Translations under genes and position numbers: made by a program | Assembly (NCBI GenBank): GCA_944324435.1 | Contig: CALUWH010000002.1 | Coordinates: 62,001-126,000 of the forward strand | Source: Candidatus Gastranaerophilales bacterium | GTDB lineage: Bacteria > Cyanobacteriota > Vampirovibrionia > Gastranaerophilales > Gastranaerophilaceae | Length of the DNA: 64,000 nt | Direction: 5' to 3' | Notes under the pieces: generated by a model | What the model was told of the DNA's origin: nothing | Databases searched by the model: none | What the model saw: only the letters and a program-made list of their open reading frames with translations | Shown: in pieces, positions 26,752-35,576 of the stretch | Layout: each line of letters begins with the position of its first letter | Numbering within the stretch: position 1 is the first letter of the stretch

Positions 26752-29403
26752 TTAACTTACAAATTCCATTGACACCTTGGAAAGAATTTCTTCGAGCTTG
26801 GAAGCATCTTTTATACCTCCCTGTGCAAAATTCGGACGTCCGCCGCCGTTTGCGCCTGTCGCTCTTGCAACTTCGCCAACGATTTTTCCTGCATTAACTC
26901 CGCGTTTTACAAAGCCCTCTGTTACTTTTGATATAACCATTCTTTCATTTGCAAGAACAATTACACATTCACCAAGCTTGTTTGCAAGAAGTTCAACACC
27001 AGCCTTAACCGCGTCAGCGTCTATGTTTTCAATCTTTGATATAAACAGCTTTCCGCCGTCAATTTCCTGAGCCTTAGAAACAAATGTTGCAAACTTGCTT
27101 TTTGCCATCTCGGCTTTTGTCTGCTCCAGCTCCTTTTGAAGCGATTTATTTTCTTCCAGAACTTTTTCCACGCGTTCAAGAACCTCATCAGTATGGACTT
27201 TGAACTTAGCTTCCAAAGTATCGGAAATTTTAGCTTTGTTATTCAAATAATCAATAGCCGCTTGTGCAACAACAAGTTCAATTCTTCTTGTTCCTGCGGC
27301 AATAGCGCCTTCAGAAACGATTTTTACAAGTCTCAAATCACCTGTATTTTTAGCGTGAGTTCCGGCGCAGAATTCCATTGACACAACTTCATGCTCACTG
27401 TGATGATGGTGGCCTTTGCATTGTCCGCCATGACAATTACATTTCTTAGCGCCGCCGATTGAAACAACACGAACCTCGTCTTCGTATTTTTCGCCAAACA
27501 GAGCGGTTGCACCTGTAAGTTTTGCCTCCTCAATGCCCATAATCTCGGTTTGAACAGGAAGTTTTTCACCAATCCATTTGTTCATAATATTTTCGGTCTT
27601 TTGAACTTCATCAGGTGTCATTGCGCGAGAGAATGTAAAGTCAAATCTCATCCTGTTTTCTTCAACCTGAGAGCCAGCCTGCTTAACTTCATCTCCTAGA
27701 ACCTTAATCAATGCAGCCTGCAAAAGGTGTGCTGATGTATGGTGAACCCTGATTTGTGCTCTTCTTGCAGAATCAATATGAGCCAAAACATAGTCGCCCA
27801 CATTAATTTCACCGTTCACAACCTGGCATCTGTGAACAAACAAATGGTTAACTTTGAAAGTTGTTAAAACTTCCGCTTTTAGATTTTCATTAACGAGAAC
27901 ACCGCTGTCACCAACCTGTCCGCCGCACTCTGCGTAGAAAGGAGTTCTGTCTAATACAATATCAACAAAACCTTCACCTTCAATCAAAGCTAAAACCTTA
28001 GCTTCGCACGCGTCTTCTTCGTATCCGACAAAATCAGTCGAGCCGACCTGCTCTTCAACTTTAGCGTACTTAATATCACCGGTTACGGAAATTTTAGCAG
28101 TAGCAGCCTTTGCTCTGTCTTTCTGTTCCTGCATTGCAGCCTTAAAGCCATCCTCATCAACCGACAAACCGTTTTCTGCAGCGATTTCCTTGGTTAATTC
28201 AAATGGGAAACCGTAAGTATCATAAAGTTTGAAGGCGCTTTCGCCATCAATATCTTTTTTGTCCGCAATAAACTCATCAAGCATTTTGTACCCTCTATCA
28301 AGAGTTTTTGCAAACCTTTCTTCTTCTTTCTTAATTACATCAATAACCTTAGCCTTATTCTTAACCAGTTCAGGATAAGCCTCGCCGTACAAGTCAACAA
28401 CCGTATCAACCAGCTTATATAAGAAAGGCAAATCCATACCCAGAATCTTGCCGTGTCTTAGAGCACGTCTCAAAATCATTCTGAGAACGTAGCTTCTGCC
28501 TTCATTACCAGGGATTACACCGTCTGATATAAGGAATGAAACGCATCTTACGTGGTCTGTGATAATTCTCAAAGATATATCAGTTTTTTCAGATTTTTTG
28601 TAAGGTACACCGCTCATCTCAGAAACTTTATCCAAAATAGGTTTGAGAAGGTCTGTCTCAAAAGTTGATGCAACACCCTGACAAACCATTGTGATACGCT
28701 CTAAACCCATTCCGGTATCAACATTTTTCTTCTCAAGAGGGGACTGATTACCTTCTTCGTCCTGATAAAGTTCAGTAAACACAAGGTTCCAAATCTCAAC
28801 CCATCTGTCGCATTCGCAGGTATCGATTCCGCAATCATCCGAACACTTATACTGTTCGCCTAAATCATAATGAATTTCAGAGCAAGGACCGCAAGAGCCT
28901 GACGCACCAGGAGGACCCCAGAAGTTATCTTTTTTACCTTTTCTCTTGATACGCTCTGCAGGAACGCCTATGCTTCTCCAGATTTCGTAAGCTTCGTCAT
29001 CCGTTTCAAAAATTGTAATCCACAACCTGTCTTTATCAAGCTTCAATACTTCGGTTACAAATTCCCACGCCCACGGAATAACTTCTTTTTTATAATAATC
29101 ACCAAAAGAAAAATTACCGAGCATTTCAAAGAAAGTATGATGCCTTGGAGTTCTTCCTACATTTTCTATATCAGAATCTTTGCCGCCGGCTCTTGCGCAT
29201 TTTTGGCAAGATGTTGCTCTTGCAGGTTCATAAGGACATTTCTGAATCCCCAGAAATATCGGCAAAAACTGAAGCATACCGGCTGTTGTAAGCAATACAG
29301 TAGGGTTGTCAGGCACGAGGCTTGAGCTTTCAACAATCGTATGCTGATGTTTATCTTTAAAATAATCTAAGTATAATTTTCTGATTTCATTTCCTTTTAG
29401 CAT
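26752..29403 (-). CDS. alaS: Alanyl-tRNA synthetase
   Basis: 883 aa, full length. Class II core: FKDKHQHTIVESSSLVPDNP, TTAGMLQFLPIFLG, CQKCARAGGKDSDIENVGRT, RHHTFFEMLGNFSFGDYYK. The editing domain keeps HHTSAHLLQAAL and EFCAGTHAKNTGDL, with the zinc-binding Cys and His. The C-terminal DHHA1 domain ends GANGGGRPNFAQGG. A His/Cys-rich insertion (KKCNCHGGQCKGHHHHSEHE, near residue 660) inside the editing domain is unusual and may bind metal. Start after TAAAGGGATTAATT. Confidence 0.97.
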   Translation of the reverse strand: MLKGNEIRKLYLDYFKDKHQHTIVESSSLVPDNPTVLLTTAGMLQFLPIFLGIQKCPYEPARATSCQKCARAGGKDSDIENVGRTPRHHTFFEMLGNFSFGDYYKKEVIPWAWEFVTEVLKLDKDRLWITIFETDDEAYEIWRSIGVPAERIKRKGKKDNFWGPPGASGSCGPCSEIHYDLGEQYKCSDDCGIDTCECDRWVEIWNLVFTELYQDEEGNQSPLEKKNVDTGMGLERITMVCQGVASTFETDLLKPILDKVSEMSGVPYKKSEKTDISLRIITDHVRCVSFLISDGVIPGNEGRSYVLRMILRRALRHGKILGMDLPFLYKLVDTVVDLYGEAYPELVKNKAKVIDVIKKEEERFAKTLDRGYKMLDEFIADKKDIDGESAFKLYDTYGFPFELTKEIAAENGLSVDEDGFKAAMQEQKDRAKAATAKISVTGDIKYAKVEEQVGSTDFVGYEEDACEAKVLALIEGEGFVDIVLDRTPFYAECGGQVGDSGVLVNENLKAEVLTTFKVNHLFVHRCQVVNGEINVGDYVLAHIDSARRAQIRVHHTSAHLLQAALIKVLGDEVKQAGSQVEENRMRFDFTFSRAMTPDEVQKTENIMNKWIGEKLPVQTEIMGIEEAKLTGATALFGEKYEDEVRVVSIGGAKKCNCHGGQCKGHHHHSEHEVVSMEFCAGTHAKNTGDLRLVKIVSEGAIAAGTRRIELVVAQAAIDYLNNKAKISDTLEAKFKVHTDEVLERVEKVLEENKSLQKELEQTKAEMAKSKFATFVSKAQEIDGGKLFISKIENIDADAVKAGVELLANKLGECVIVLANERMVISKVTEGFVKRGVNAGKIVGEVARATGANGGGRPNFAQGGIKDASKLEEILSKVSMEFVS

Positions 29404-29510
29404 AATTAATCCCTTTAAAAATATTATTCCTTAGTAAATTATATCCCAAAAAAAGTTCTTGCGTGATAATTATAATCCCACAAGAGTTGATAAAAAATAA
29501 AATAATAAAA

Positions 29511-29543
29511 AATACGGTGAACGGATAAGCCGTTCACCGTATT
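29511..29543 (-). terminator. Intrinsic terminator of the Hsp20 gene
   Basis: A 14-bp perfect stem, AATACGGTGAACGG and CCGTTCACCGTATT, with a 5-nt loop. On the minus strand it is followed by a long T-rich run. Confidence 0.9.
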
Positions 29544-29557
29544 TTATTTGTAACTTT

Positions 29558-30016
29558 TTAATTAACCGTTAATTTTTTGGTATTTCCACCTTCTGCTGAA
29601 ACCTTTGGAGCTTCTATTGACAAAATACCGTGTTCAAGTTTTGCTGTAGTTTTTTCAACATCAATATCCTGAGGGAAATAAACAGTTCTTGAAAATTCAC
29701 CGTAACGGAACTCGGATTTTCTGTAGCCTTTGGTATCTTCTTTGTGTTCTTCTTCCTTTTTCGCATTAATAGTGATGTGATTTTTGTCAATATCAATATC
29801 CAAATCTTCTTTCTTAACCCCGGGAAGCTCTGCTCTTACACTATATTCTTTATCTTTTTCGTGAAGCTCTACGGGCATTGCGTATTTATCTGCCTCTTCC
29901 TCGTTGTATATGTATTCGGGGAAAAAGCTGTCAAAGTTTCTGTTTAAAATAGAACTGATTTCATCATTTACGGATTTTATAAATCCATCGGGTGATTTTT
30001 TAATTAAGAATTTCAT
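29558..30016 (-). CDS. Small heat-shock protein, Hsp20/alpha-crystallin family
   Basis: 152 aa. The alpha-crystallin domain is plain: YSVRAELPGVKKEDLDIDID, ITINAKKEEEHKED, YRKSEFRYGEFSRTVYFPQD and the closing LEHGILSIEAPK. The C-terminal tail is short and lacks an obvious I-x-I motif. It acts as an ATP-independent holdase against aggregation. Monocistronic: AAAGGAG upstream and a strong terminator downstream. No CIRCE or other heat-shock operator is recognised in the 140 nt upstream. Confidence 0.93.
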   Translation of the reverse strand: MKFLIKKSPDGFIKSVNDEISSILNRNFDSFFPEYIYNEEEADKYAMPVELHEKDKEYSVRAELPGVKKEDLDIDIDKNHITINAKKEEEHKEDTKGYRKSEFRYGEFSRTVYFPQDIDVEKTTAKLEHGILSIEAPKVSAEGGNTKKLTVN

Positions 30017-30157
30017 GATGTTCTCCTTTCGTATTTACCTGTTTCTTTCAACACTTATATTATTACTCCGTATTTGGAGAAATCTTAAATTCTTAACCAA
30101 AAATTAACAATGGGGGTTATTCTAATAAAAAGCAAATCTGAATAAGGTTGACGGTTA

Positions 30158-31879
30158 TTATTGTACTATAGATACGGGCTCAAAAATATTTATAAAGTCA
30201 AGCTTGTTGGTATCAAATACGCCTTTATCCGTAACTTTAAGTTCCGGAATTACAGGGAGCGACAGGAATCCCATTGTCATGAACGGGTCTTCTAAAGTAC
30301 ACCCTATTGAATGCGCAGCCTGATTAAGTTCAGCACATTTATTTACAACATAATCAAAGTCCTTGTCTGACATTAACCCTGCAATCGGAAGCGGAAGTTC
30401 CGATATTATTTCGCCGTCTTTTACAACAACCTTTCCGCCCTGAGATTTGATAAGCGCAACCGCCGCAGTGTACATATCATAATCATTTGTACCAACAACA
30501 ATCATGTTATGAGAATCGTGCGCAACGGTCGATGCAATTGCTCCGCATTTCAGGTTAAACCCTTTAACAAAACCCTTTCCGATATTGCCTGTCGCTCTGT
30601 GTCTTTCAATTACACAAATTTTTAGGGTATCATTTTTAACATTGCTGACCGCGTTCCCGTCCCGGATTTTAACTTCGGAGATAACGGATTTTGTAATTAA
30701 TTGTCGCGGAATAACCTCCAGAGCACGAACCTTGTTTCCGTGAGCTTCGATTGCAAAATCTTCAATCGTAATCCATTTAACATTCACTGAACCGCGCATA
30801 GACAAAGCCTCTGTATCAGGAAGCTTCACTGTTAATTTTCCGTTTTGCGCAACAACGTTACCGTTTTTGATTACAACATCGGGTTTAAAAGTTTTTAAAT
30901 CAGGCAGGATAAGCATATCAGCCTTGTACCCCGGTGCAATTGCGCCCAAATCCTTGAGTCCGAAGTATTCTGCCGTATTTAAGCTCGCAACCTGAATCGC
31001 TTTAATAGGGTCAACTCCTGCTTCCACAGTACGTCTTACCATACCGTTAATATGTTCTTTCAAATCAGCCGGATGTCTGTCATCAGTTACAAAGATGCAT
31101 TTTCTTGTGTTGCACTTTTTCAAAACCGGAATCAAAGCGTCTAAATCTTTTGCTGCAGTGCCTTCCCGAATCATAACGTACATTCCGAGCCTTAATTTTT
31201 CAATTGCTTCCTCGGGCGTTGTGCACTCGTGGTCTGATTTTACTCCGCTTGCAATATATGCGCACAAATCTTTTCCGTGCAAATATGGCGCATGCCCGTC
31301 AATCCTTTTACCCATTGACTTTGCAAGCTCCAATTTTCCCATAACATTGTTATCAAGATTCAATACCCCGGGGAAATTCATCATCTCCGCAATACCCAGA
31401 ACCCAGGGTTTGTCAATCAATAGCGATAAATCATAACTGTTGAGGTCAAATCCAGATGTCTCAAAAGGAGTTGCAGGAACGCAGGAAGGAAGCATTGTAT
31501 AAACATCTATCGGAAGATTTTTTACAGCTTCGTGCATAAAACTTATTCCATGCAGCCCCAGAACATTTGAAATCTCATGAGGGTCAATGATTACGGTAGT
31601 TGTACCTGCAGGCAGAACAACTTTTGTAAACTCGGATGGAAGCATCATTGTGCTTTCCAGATGAACGTGACCGTCAATAAATGAAGGCGTCACATAAGCG
31701 CCGTTTACATCAATCTCTTTTTCGCCTGAATACCCTTCGCCTATACCTGCGATAATTCCGTTTGATATAGCAATATCGCCTTTATGAATCTCTTCTGACA
31801 AAACATTGACAATATTGGCGTTTTTAATAACCAAATCTGCTTTTTCTAAACCCCTTGCAACATTGATTATTTCTGACAT
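30158..31879 (-). CDS. ade: Adenine deaminase
   Basis: 573 aa, amidohydrolase-superfamily enzyme converting adenine to hypoxanthine in purine salvage. Signatures: TPSFIDGHVHLESTMMLPSE with the HxH metal site, TTVIIDPHEISNVLG, IDGHAPYLHGKDL, SDHECTTPEEA, VTDDRHPADL, and the C-terminal adenine deaminase domain with VAHDSHNMIVVGTND. Length and all metal ligands are as expected. Its start overlaps the end of the upstream hypothetical gene by 13 nt, which suggests a two-gene operon. Confidence 0.95.
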   Translation of the reverse strand: MSEIINVARGLEKADLVIKNANIVNVLSEEIHKGDIAISNGIIAGIGEGYSGEKEIDVNGAYVTPSFIDGHVHLESTMMLPSEFTKVVLPAGTTTVIIDPHEISNVLGLHGISFMHEAVKNLPIDVYTMLPSCVPATPFETSGFDLNSYDLSLLIDKPWVLGIAEMMNFPGVLNLDNNVMGKLELAKSMGKRIDGHAPYLHGKDLCAYIASGVKSDHECTTPEEAIEKLRLGMYVMIREGTAAKDLDALIPVLKKCNTRKCIFVTDDRHPADLKEHINGMVRRTVEAGVDPIKAIQVASLNTAEYFGLKDLGAIAPGYKADMLILPDLKTFKPDVVIKNGNVVAQNGKLTVKLPDTEALSMRGSVNVKWITIEDFAIEAHGNKVRALEVIPRQLITKSVISEVKIRDGNAVSNVKNDTLKICVIERHRATGNIGKGFVKGFNLKCGAIASTVAHDSHNMIVVGTNDYDMYTAAVALIKSQGGKVVVKDGEIISELPLPIAGLMSDKDFDYVVNKCAELNQAAHSIGCTLEDPFMTMGFLSLPVIPELKVTDKGVFDTNKLDFINIFEPVSIVQ

Positions 31880-32451
31880 ATAAGCTCCTTGTATTCCAAA
31901 AGTTTTGATAGGTCTTCTGCCTTTAAAACCTCATCAATCTTATCTTTAAAAGTTTCGGCGTTATCTGCTTTCATTGCGGCAGGAAGTTTAATATCAGTAT
32001 TATTTTTTGTTTCAACAAAACCTTTATTTATAATCAAAAATTCTTTATACATTTCAAGAATCTTTAAATAATCACCGTCAAACTCAAACGTTTCTCCGAG
32101 AAAATACTTCATATCCTTTGGGAAAAGTTCCAGAAACTTAATCATAAAATCAGTATCGGATACGTTGCTTTCTTCGTCATAATTTTGTCCCAAACAATGA
32201 TTCCCCAAAATTTCCTGCTTGGGCTGTGTTTTGATATACGCTGCCCACATAAGACATCCGAGATAGAAGCCCAAATTGTTATCAAAAAGAGCCAGAAATT
32301 TTTTGTAATACTGTTTGAATTTCATCTTCCTCTGAGAGAAATTCTTAAACCTGTTGATATCCGTGTACAAATATTCAATAGTACCCCTCAGAGCCAGTAT
32401 ATACGGCGCAAACCCCGGGTCAAATTCCAATCCTTTTAATGTTGTTGTCAT
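31867..32451 (-). CDS. Hypothetical protein upstream of adenine deaminase
   Basis: 194 aa, not recognised. It is helical and rich in Lys, Phe and Tyr (FSQRKMKFKQYYKKFLALFD) with no signal peptide; FYLGCLMWAAYIKT is the only hydrophobic patch. Overlap with ade by 13 nt implies translational coupling and perhaps a role in the same process. It begins MTTTLKGLEFDPGFAPY after AGGGGAATACTC. Cytoplasmic location presumed. Confidence 0.6.
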   Translation of the reverse strand: MTTTLKGLEFDPGFAPYILALRGTIEYLYTDINRFKNFSQRKMKFKQYYKKFLALFDNNLGFYLGCLMWAAYIKTQPKQEILGNHCLGQNYDEESNVSDTDFMIKFLELFPKDMKYFLGETFEFDGDYLKILEMYKEFLIINKGFVETKNNTDIKLPAAMKADNAETFKDKIDEVLKAEDLSKLLEYKELICQK

Positions 32452-32586
32452 GAGTATTCCCCTAAAAATAATAATTTATATTATTTTAGTTTGCCCGAGG
32501 AGATTAGTCAATTATATGTTTAAACAAGGCCGGCTTTTGGTAAATTTTTATTTATTATTTGTTTGTAAAGACTTTTATCTTGCAGC

Positions 32587-32614
32587 TTGACTTTAAAATT
32601 TGATTTGATACTAT
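32587..32614 (+). promoter_or_regulatory. Promoter of tRNA-Glu
   Basis: TTGACT (32587-32592), 16-bp spacer, TACTAT (32609-32614). The expected start at 32621 is 9 nt before the mature tRNA 5' end. Confidence 0.7.
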
Positions 32615-32629
32615 AGAGATTGTCAGCAG

Positions 32630-32705
32630 GCCCCCATCGTCTAGAGGCCTAGGACAACACCCTTTCACGGTGTAGACAGCGATTCGAATTCGCTTGGGGG
32701 TACCA
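32630..32705 (+). tRNA. tRNA-Glu (anticodon TTC)
   Basis: A full cloverleaf can be drawn. The acceptor GCCCCCA pairs with TGGGGGT (first pair G-U). The anticodon stem ACACC/GGTGT holds loop CTTTCAC with anticodon TTC. The T loop has GATTCGAATTC. The discriminator A and CCA end (32703-32705) are encoded. Confidence 0.96.
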
Positions 32706-32706
32706 T

Positions 32707-32745
32707 AACAAAAAAGAACACTCCATAGGAGTGTTCTTTTTTGTT
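32707..32745 (+). terminator. Strong terminator after tRNA-Glu
   Basis: An 18-bp perfect inverted repeat with a 3-nt loop (32725-32727), containing GAACACTCC and GGAGTGTTC and ending in a T6 run. It begins 2 nt after the CCA. Confidence 0.95.
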
Positions 32746-32760
32746 ATGTAGCTACCGTCT

Positions 32761-32805
32761 AAGCCTTTTCCGCTTGGGGAAGGACTCCGGAAAAAGCTGA
32801 CTAAA
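32761..32805. repeat. 45-bp repeat at the 3' end of the Bro-N gene, copy 1
   Basis: Begins AAGCCTTTTC and ends GCTGACTAAA, with an internal imperfect hairpin (CCTTTTCC, GGGGAAGG). It contains the stop codon of the Bro-N gene. A related 45-bp copy lies at 33729-33773. Confidence 0.6.
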
Positions 32806-33643
32806 TGCCGGGGATTTGTTTGGATTTATGCGTTTGGGGCAAAAAATTATCTTTCGTCACAACCTTTTTACCGGTCTCTAATTCCAGCCTTTCTTTGGCA
32901 TCCTTTGCAATTTTTCCGCCGCGTTTTGCGGTTTTCTTGTTCTCTTCAAATCCTGTCGCATTTTCTGATTCCGCAATCTGTCTTGTGGATAATTCTGCCA
33001 ACGCAGTAAAAATCAATTCAGCTTCCGACATGTGGTCTCTCAGGTTCTGGGATTTCAATCCTTTAAGGTTTTTATGTTCCTTTACTGTCAGCCCGGACCA
33101 TTCCTGATGTATAATATTAGTGAGAATTGCATATTCTTCACCTTCTTGTATGTCGTGGTCTTTCCAGTAGTCAGTCAGCTTACTTCGGGTTTCTTGTCCT
33201 GTCATTCGCTGCTGTATCCATTTCTCAGAACGACCAAGTTTTTTGTATGTTTCTCTGGCTCTATCAATCGCAGCGGATGGGTCTGCCATTTCCTGAACCC
33301 TTTCCTGCCCGACTTTGGCAAGCCATTGTTTAATTGGCTCTGCTTTCTTTGATGGTACAGATTGAATTATGCGAAAAATAGTTTTTATATCAGCTGCATC
33401 AGTTTTACGCATTTTACCGTCATCTGCTTGCATTTTCAACTGGTAACAATTTGTTACCAGTTCATAATAACCCTCTTGTATTATGCGTCCTTTAAGGACT
33501 TTCCAGTATTTTCTGGCACTCTGGTAATCCTTTTCTATCAAAATTGCAATAATATCAACAACCGAAAAATAATAAGTTTCCTTTTCTTCATCATAAATAT
33601 GTCTGATTCTTCGCCCTTCAAATATAGTTAAATCCTTATCCAT
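32801..33643 (-). CDS. Bro-N domain (phage antirepressor/DinD-like) protein
   Basis: 280 aa from ATG 33643. The N-terminal Bro-N domain reads FEGRRIRHIYDEEKETYYFS, VVDIIAILIEKDYQSARKYW and later IIQSVPSKKAEPIKQWLAKV. The C-terminal half (EAELIFTALAELSTRQIAE, GKIAKDAKERLELETGKKVV) is the type found in DinD-like and antirepressor proteins. Probably DNA-binding; these genes often travel on phages and plasmids. The only Shine-Dalgarno candidate is a run of eight G directly upstream (C8 at 33647-33654). It sits next to tRNA-Glu and between two related repeats. Confidence 0.8.
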   Translation of the reverse strand: MDKDLTIFEGRRIRHIYDEEKETYYFSVVDIIAILIEKDYQSARKYWKVLKGRIIQEGYYELVTNCYQLKMQADDGKMRKTDAADIKTIFRIIQSVPSKKAEPIKQWLAKVGQERVQEMADPSAAIDRARETYKKLGRSEKWIQQRMTGQETRSKLTDYWKDHDIQEGEEYAILTNIIHQEWSGLTVKEHKNLKGLKSQNLRDHMSEAELIFTALAELSTRQIAESENATGFEENKKTAKRGGKIAKDAKERLELETGKKVVTKDNFLPQTHKSKQIPGI

Positions 33644-33728
33644 ACACCCCCCCCGAGACTTTTCTATTCTAGCATAAATAATACAACATGTTGCAAAGTG
33701 CCATAATTCAGGAGCTGATGCGGTATTT

Positions 33729-33773
33729 AAGCCTTTTCGCAAGAGAAGGGTTTTCGGATAAAAACTGACTAAA
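33729..33773. repeat. 45-bp repeat at the 3' end of the hydrolase gene, copy 2
   Basis: Begins AAGCCTTTTC and ends ACTGACTAAA, like copy 1 at 32761, with a diverged middle. It contains the stop codon of the alpha/beta hydrolase gene. Confidence 0.6.
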
Positions 33774-34638
33774 CAGGCGACATCTCTTTTTGTACGCACT
33801 CCAAAAGGGTGCTTGCGTATTTTTCATGTTTTCCGTAAAAAATATGCGAAGCCTCCGGAACAACAATTACTCTGTTCTGCTCAGGATGAGCACAATGTGA
33901 ATTTATTTTTTCCATAAACCCTTTGGCATCACCATCTGTCAAACTATCATTTTCTCCGATTATAAAGGCGCCATTAACCTTTATTGATGCAAGAGAGTTT
34001 GTTTCTCCGTCACCGCTTATCACAGGACAATTCTTTAAATTAAACGCATTATAAAAACTTAATACTGTTTCTGCACACATAGGAGAAAACCCTCCGAATA
34101 CGATAGGAAGGATATCTTTACCACGCCCTTCCGCCACAAACTTCTCCGCCATTTCAAGACAAATTGCAATATTTGGCATAACTTTCCACCAATGAGCCAA
34201 GTCTATAGGAGATGTTACAAGAAAATAGTCTACAAAGTTATCCGGAGTGTTTCCCAGATAGTGAATAATTTTATTGGAGCCTAGTGAGTGACCTGCTAAA
34301 ACAATCCTTTTAAACCCCATTTCTTTTGCATACTTCACATAAGATTCAACATCTTCATATACAAGGCTGAAATCATCAAAAACAACCCCTGTGTATACCT
34401 GTTTTTTATTCTTCAAATCAGAATACGCAATCATTGAAAACGCGTCCATTGCGTGCCCTGCGATACAGGCAACATTATTAGCGCTCAAGAGTTCGCCTGC
34501 TGCTAAAAGCAAGTCATTCTGGAACACATTACTGCAGATACCGCTCATTATTATTACCACAGTATCCATAGTATTATCGCCCCACATCGCGCCTTTTAAT
34601 TCTAAGCCTCGCGGAGTTTTTACACGTATTATTTCCAT
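33769..34638 (-). CDS. Alpha/beta hydrolase
   Basis: 289 aa from ATG 34638, chosen for the AAAAAGGAG 6 nt upstream; an in-frame start 27 nt earlier would overlap the aldo-keto reductase end. The nucleophile elbow is GHSLGS (IVLAGHSLGSNKIIHYLG). A late acid (GENDSLTDGD) and a catalytic His in VVPEASHIFYGKHEKY complete the triad. No signal peptide. Substrate unknown; it could be an esterase or carboxylesterase-like protein. It is the second gene of an operon with the aldo-keto reductase (13-nt gap). Confidence 0.82.
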   Translation of the reverse strand: MEIIRVKTPRGLELKGAMWGDNTMDTVVIIMSGICSNVFQNDLLLAAGELLSANNVACIAGHAMDAFSMIAYSDLKNKKQVYTGVVFDDFSLVYEDVESYVKYAKEMGFKRIVLAGHSLGSNKIIHYLGNTPDNFVDYFLVTSPIDLAHWWKVMPNIAICLEMAEKFVAEGRGKDILPIVFGGFSPMCAETVLSFYNAFNLKNCPVISGDGETNSLASIKVNGAFIIGENDSLTDGDAKGFMEKINSHCAHPEQNRVIVVPEASHIFYGKHEKYASTLLECVQKEMSPV

Positions 34639-34651
34639 TTTTATCTCCTTT

Positions 34652-35464
34652 TTAATACCAGCCAAAAAGACTTTTACCCCTATCCAGCGGTTTTATACTA
34701 TGAATGTCATCATCAGTAAGTTCAAAATCAAACAAATCAATGTTTGATTTTATCCTATCCTGAGAAGACGCTTTGGGTATTACCGAAATTCCCACCTGAA
34801 TCAGATATTTTAATCCTATTTGTGCAGATGTTTTACCATACTGAAGTCCGATTCTTTTTAAAATATGATTATCAAAAAAATTATTTCTTCCGGCAGCAAG
34901 CGGACTCCAAGCTTGCATAACAGTACCTTTTTCAGACAAAATTTGTTTTAACTTGAGCTGTGGGAAAAAGACATGCGACTCAACTTGGTTTATAGCCGGT
35001 AAAACACCGCAATGCTTGATAAATTCAGAATATAGATTTGAGTTAAAGTTAGAAATTCCTATCGATTTTATTCTGCCTTTTTGATATTCTTCCGTCATTG
35101 CTCTATACATATCAAGACTATGTTTGTATGGTTCATGTATCAAAATCAGGTCAATATAATCGGTTTGCAGGTTATCAAGGGATTTCTGTATTCCGTCTTT
35201 TGCCTGAGAGTAGCCGGCGGAAGGACTATACAATTTCGTCGTTATAAAAATATCTTCTCTTTTATAATGGCTTACGGCTTTTCCAACTTCTTTTTCATTA
35301 GAATACATTTGGGCTGTATCAATAAGCCTGTAGCCTGCCTCAATTGCTTCCGAGACACAGCGTATACAATTCTCTCCCAAAAGAGAATATGTGCCAAATC
35401 CAACCATTGGCATCTGTATATTATTATTTAATTTTACACTCTGCTGAATTGATGTTTTTAACAT
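34652..35464 (-). CDS. Aldo/keto reductase
   Basis: 270 aa, an NADPH-dependent (beta/alpha)8-barrel oxidoreductase. The catalytic tetrad is visible: Asp in RLIDTAQMY, Tyr of the same MYSNE segment, Lys in FITTKLYS, His in LILIHEPY. Cofactor-binding segments are SIGISNFN and the C-terminal IPKASSQDRIKSNI. The length matches the AKR5-like bacterial group. It is divergent from a LysR-type regulator, which probably controls it, and the hydrolase gene follows on the same transcript. Confidence 0.93.
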   Translation of the reverse strand: MLKTSIQQSVKLNNNIQMPMVGFGTYSLLGENCIRCVSEAIEAGYRLIDTAQMYSNEKEVGKAVSHYKREDIFITTKLYSPSAGYSQAKDGIQKSLDNLQTDYIDLILIHEPYKHSLDMYRAMTEEYQKGRIKSIGISNFNSNLYSEFIKHCGVLPAINQVESHVFFPQLKLKQILSEKGTVMQAWSPLAAGRNNFFDNHILKRIGLQYGKTSAQIGLKYLIQVGISVIPKASSQDRIKSNIDLFDFELTDDDIHSIKPLDRGKSLFGWY

Positions 35465-35511
35465 TACTAAAACCTATATATTCCTATTATTTATGATATT
35501 AATAAAATAGC

Positions 35512-35542
35512 AAATACTTATATTACATAATTATAAATACTT
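35512..35542. promoter_or_regulatory. Direct repeats in the AKR/LysR divergent region
   Basis: AAATACTT occurs at 35512-35519 and 35535-35542, 23 bp apart, about two helical turns. The second copy overlaps the -35 box of the LysR gene. This is the expected place for an autoregulatory LysR site. Confidence 0.4.
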
Positions 35543-35569
35543 GACAGGCATATCTAAAAAATGTACCAT
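35541..35569 (+). promoter_or_regulatory. Promoter of the LysR gene, predicted leaderless
   Basis: Consensus TTGACA (35541-35546), 17-bp spacer, TACCAT (35564-35569). +1 is expected at 35576, one nt before the ATG. No Shine-Dalgarno sequence. Confidence 0.6.
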
Positions 35570-35576
35570 ATTCTCT

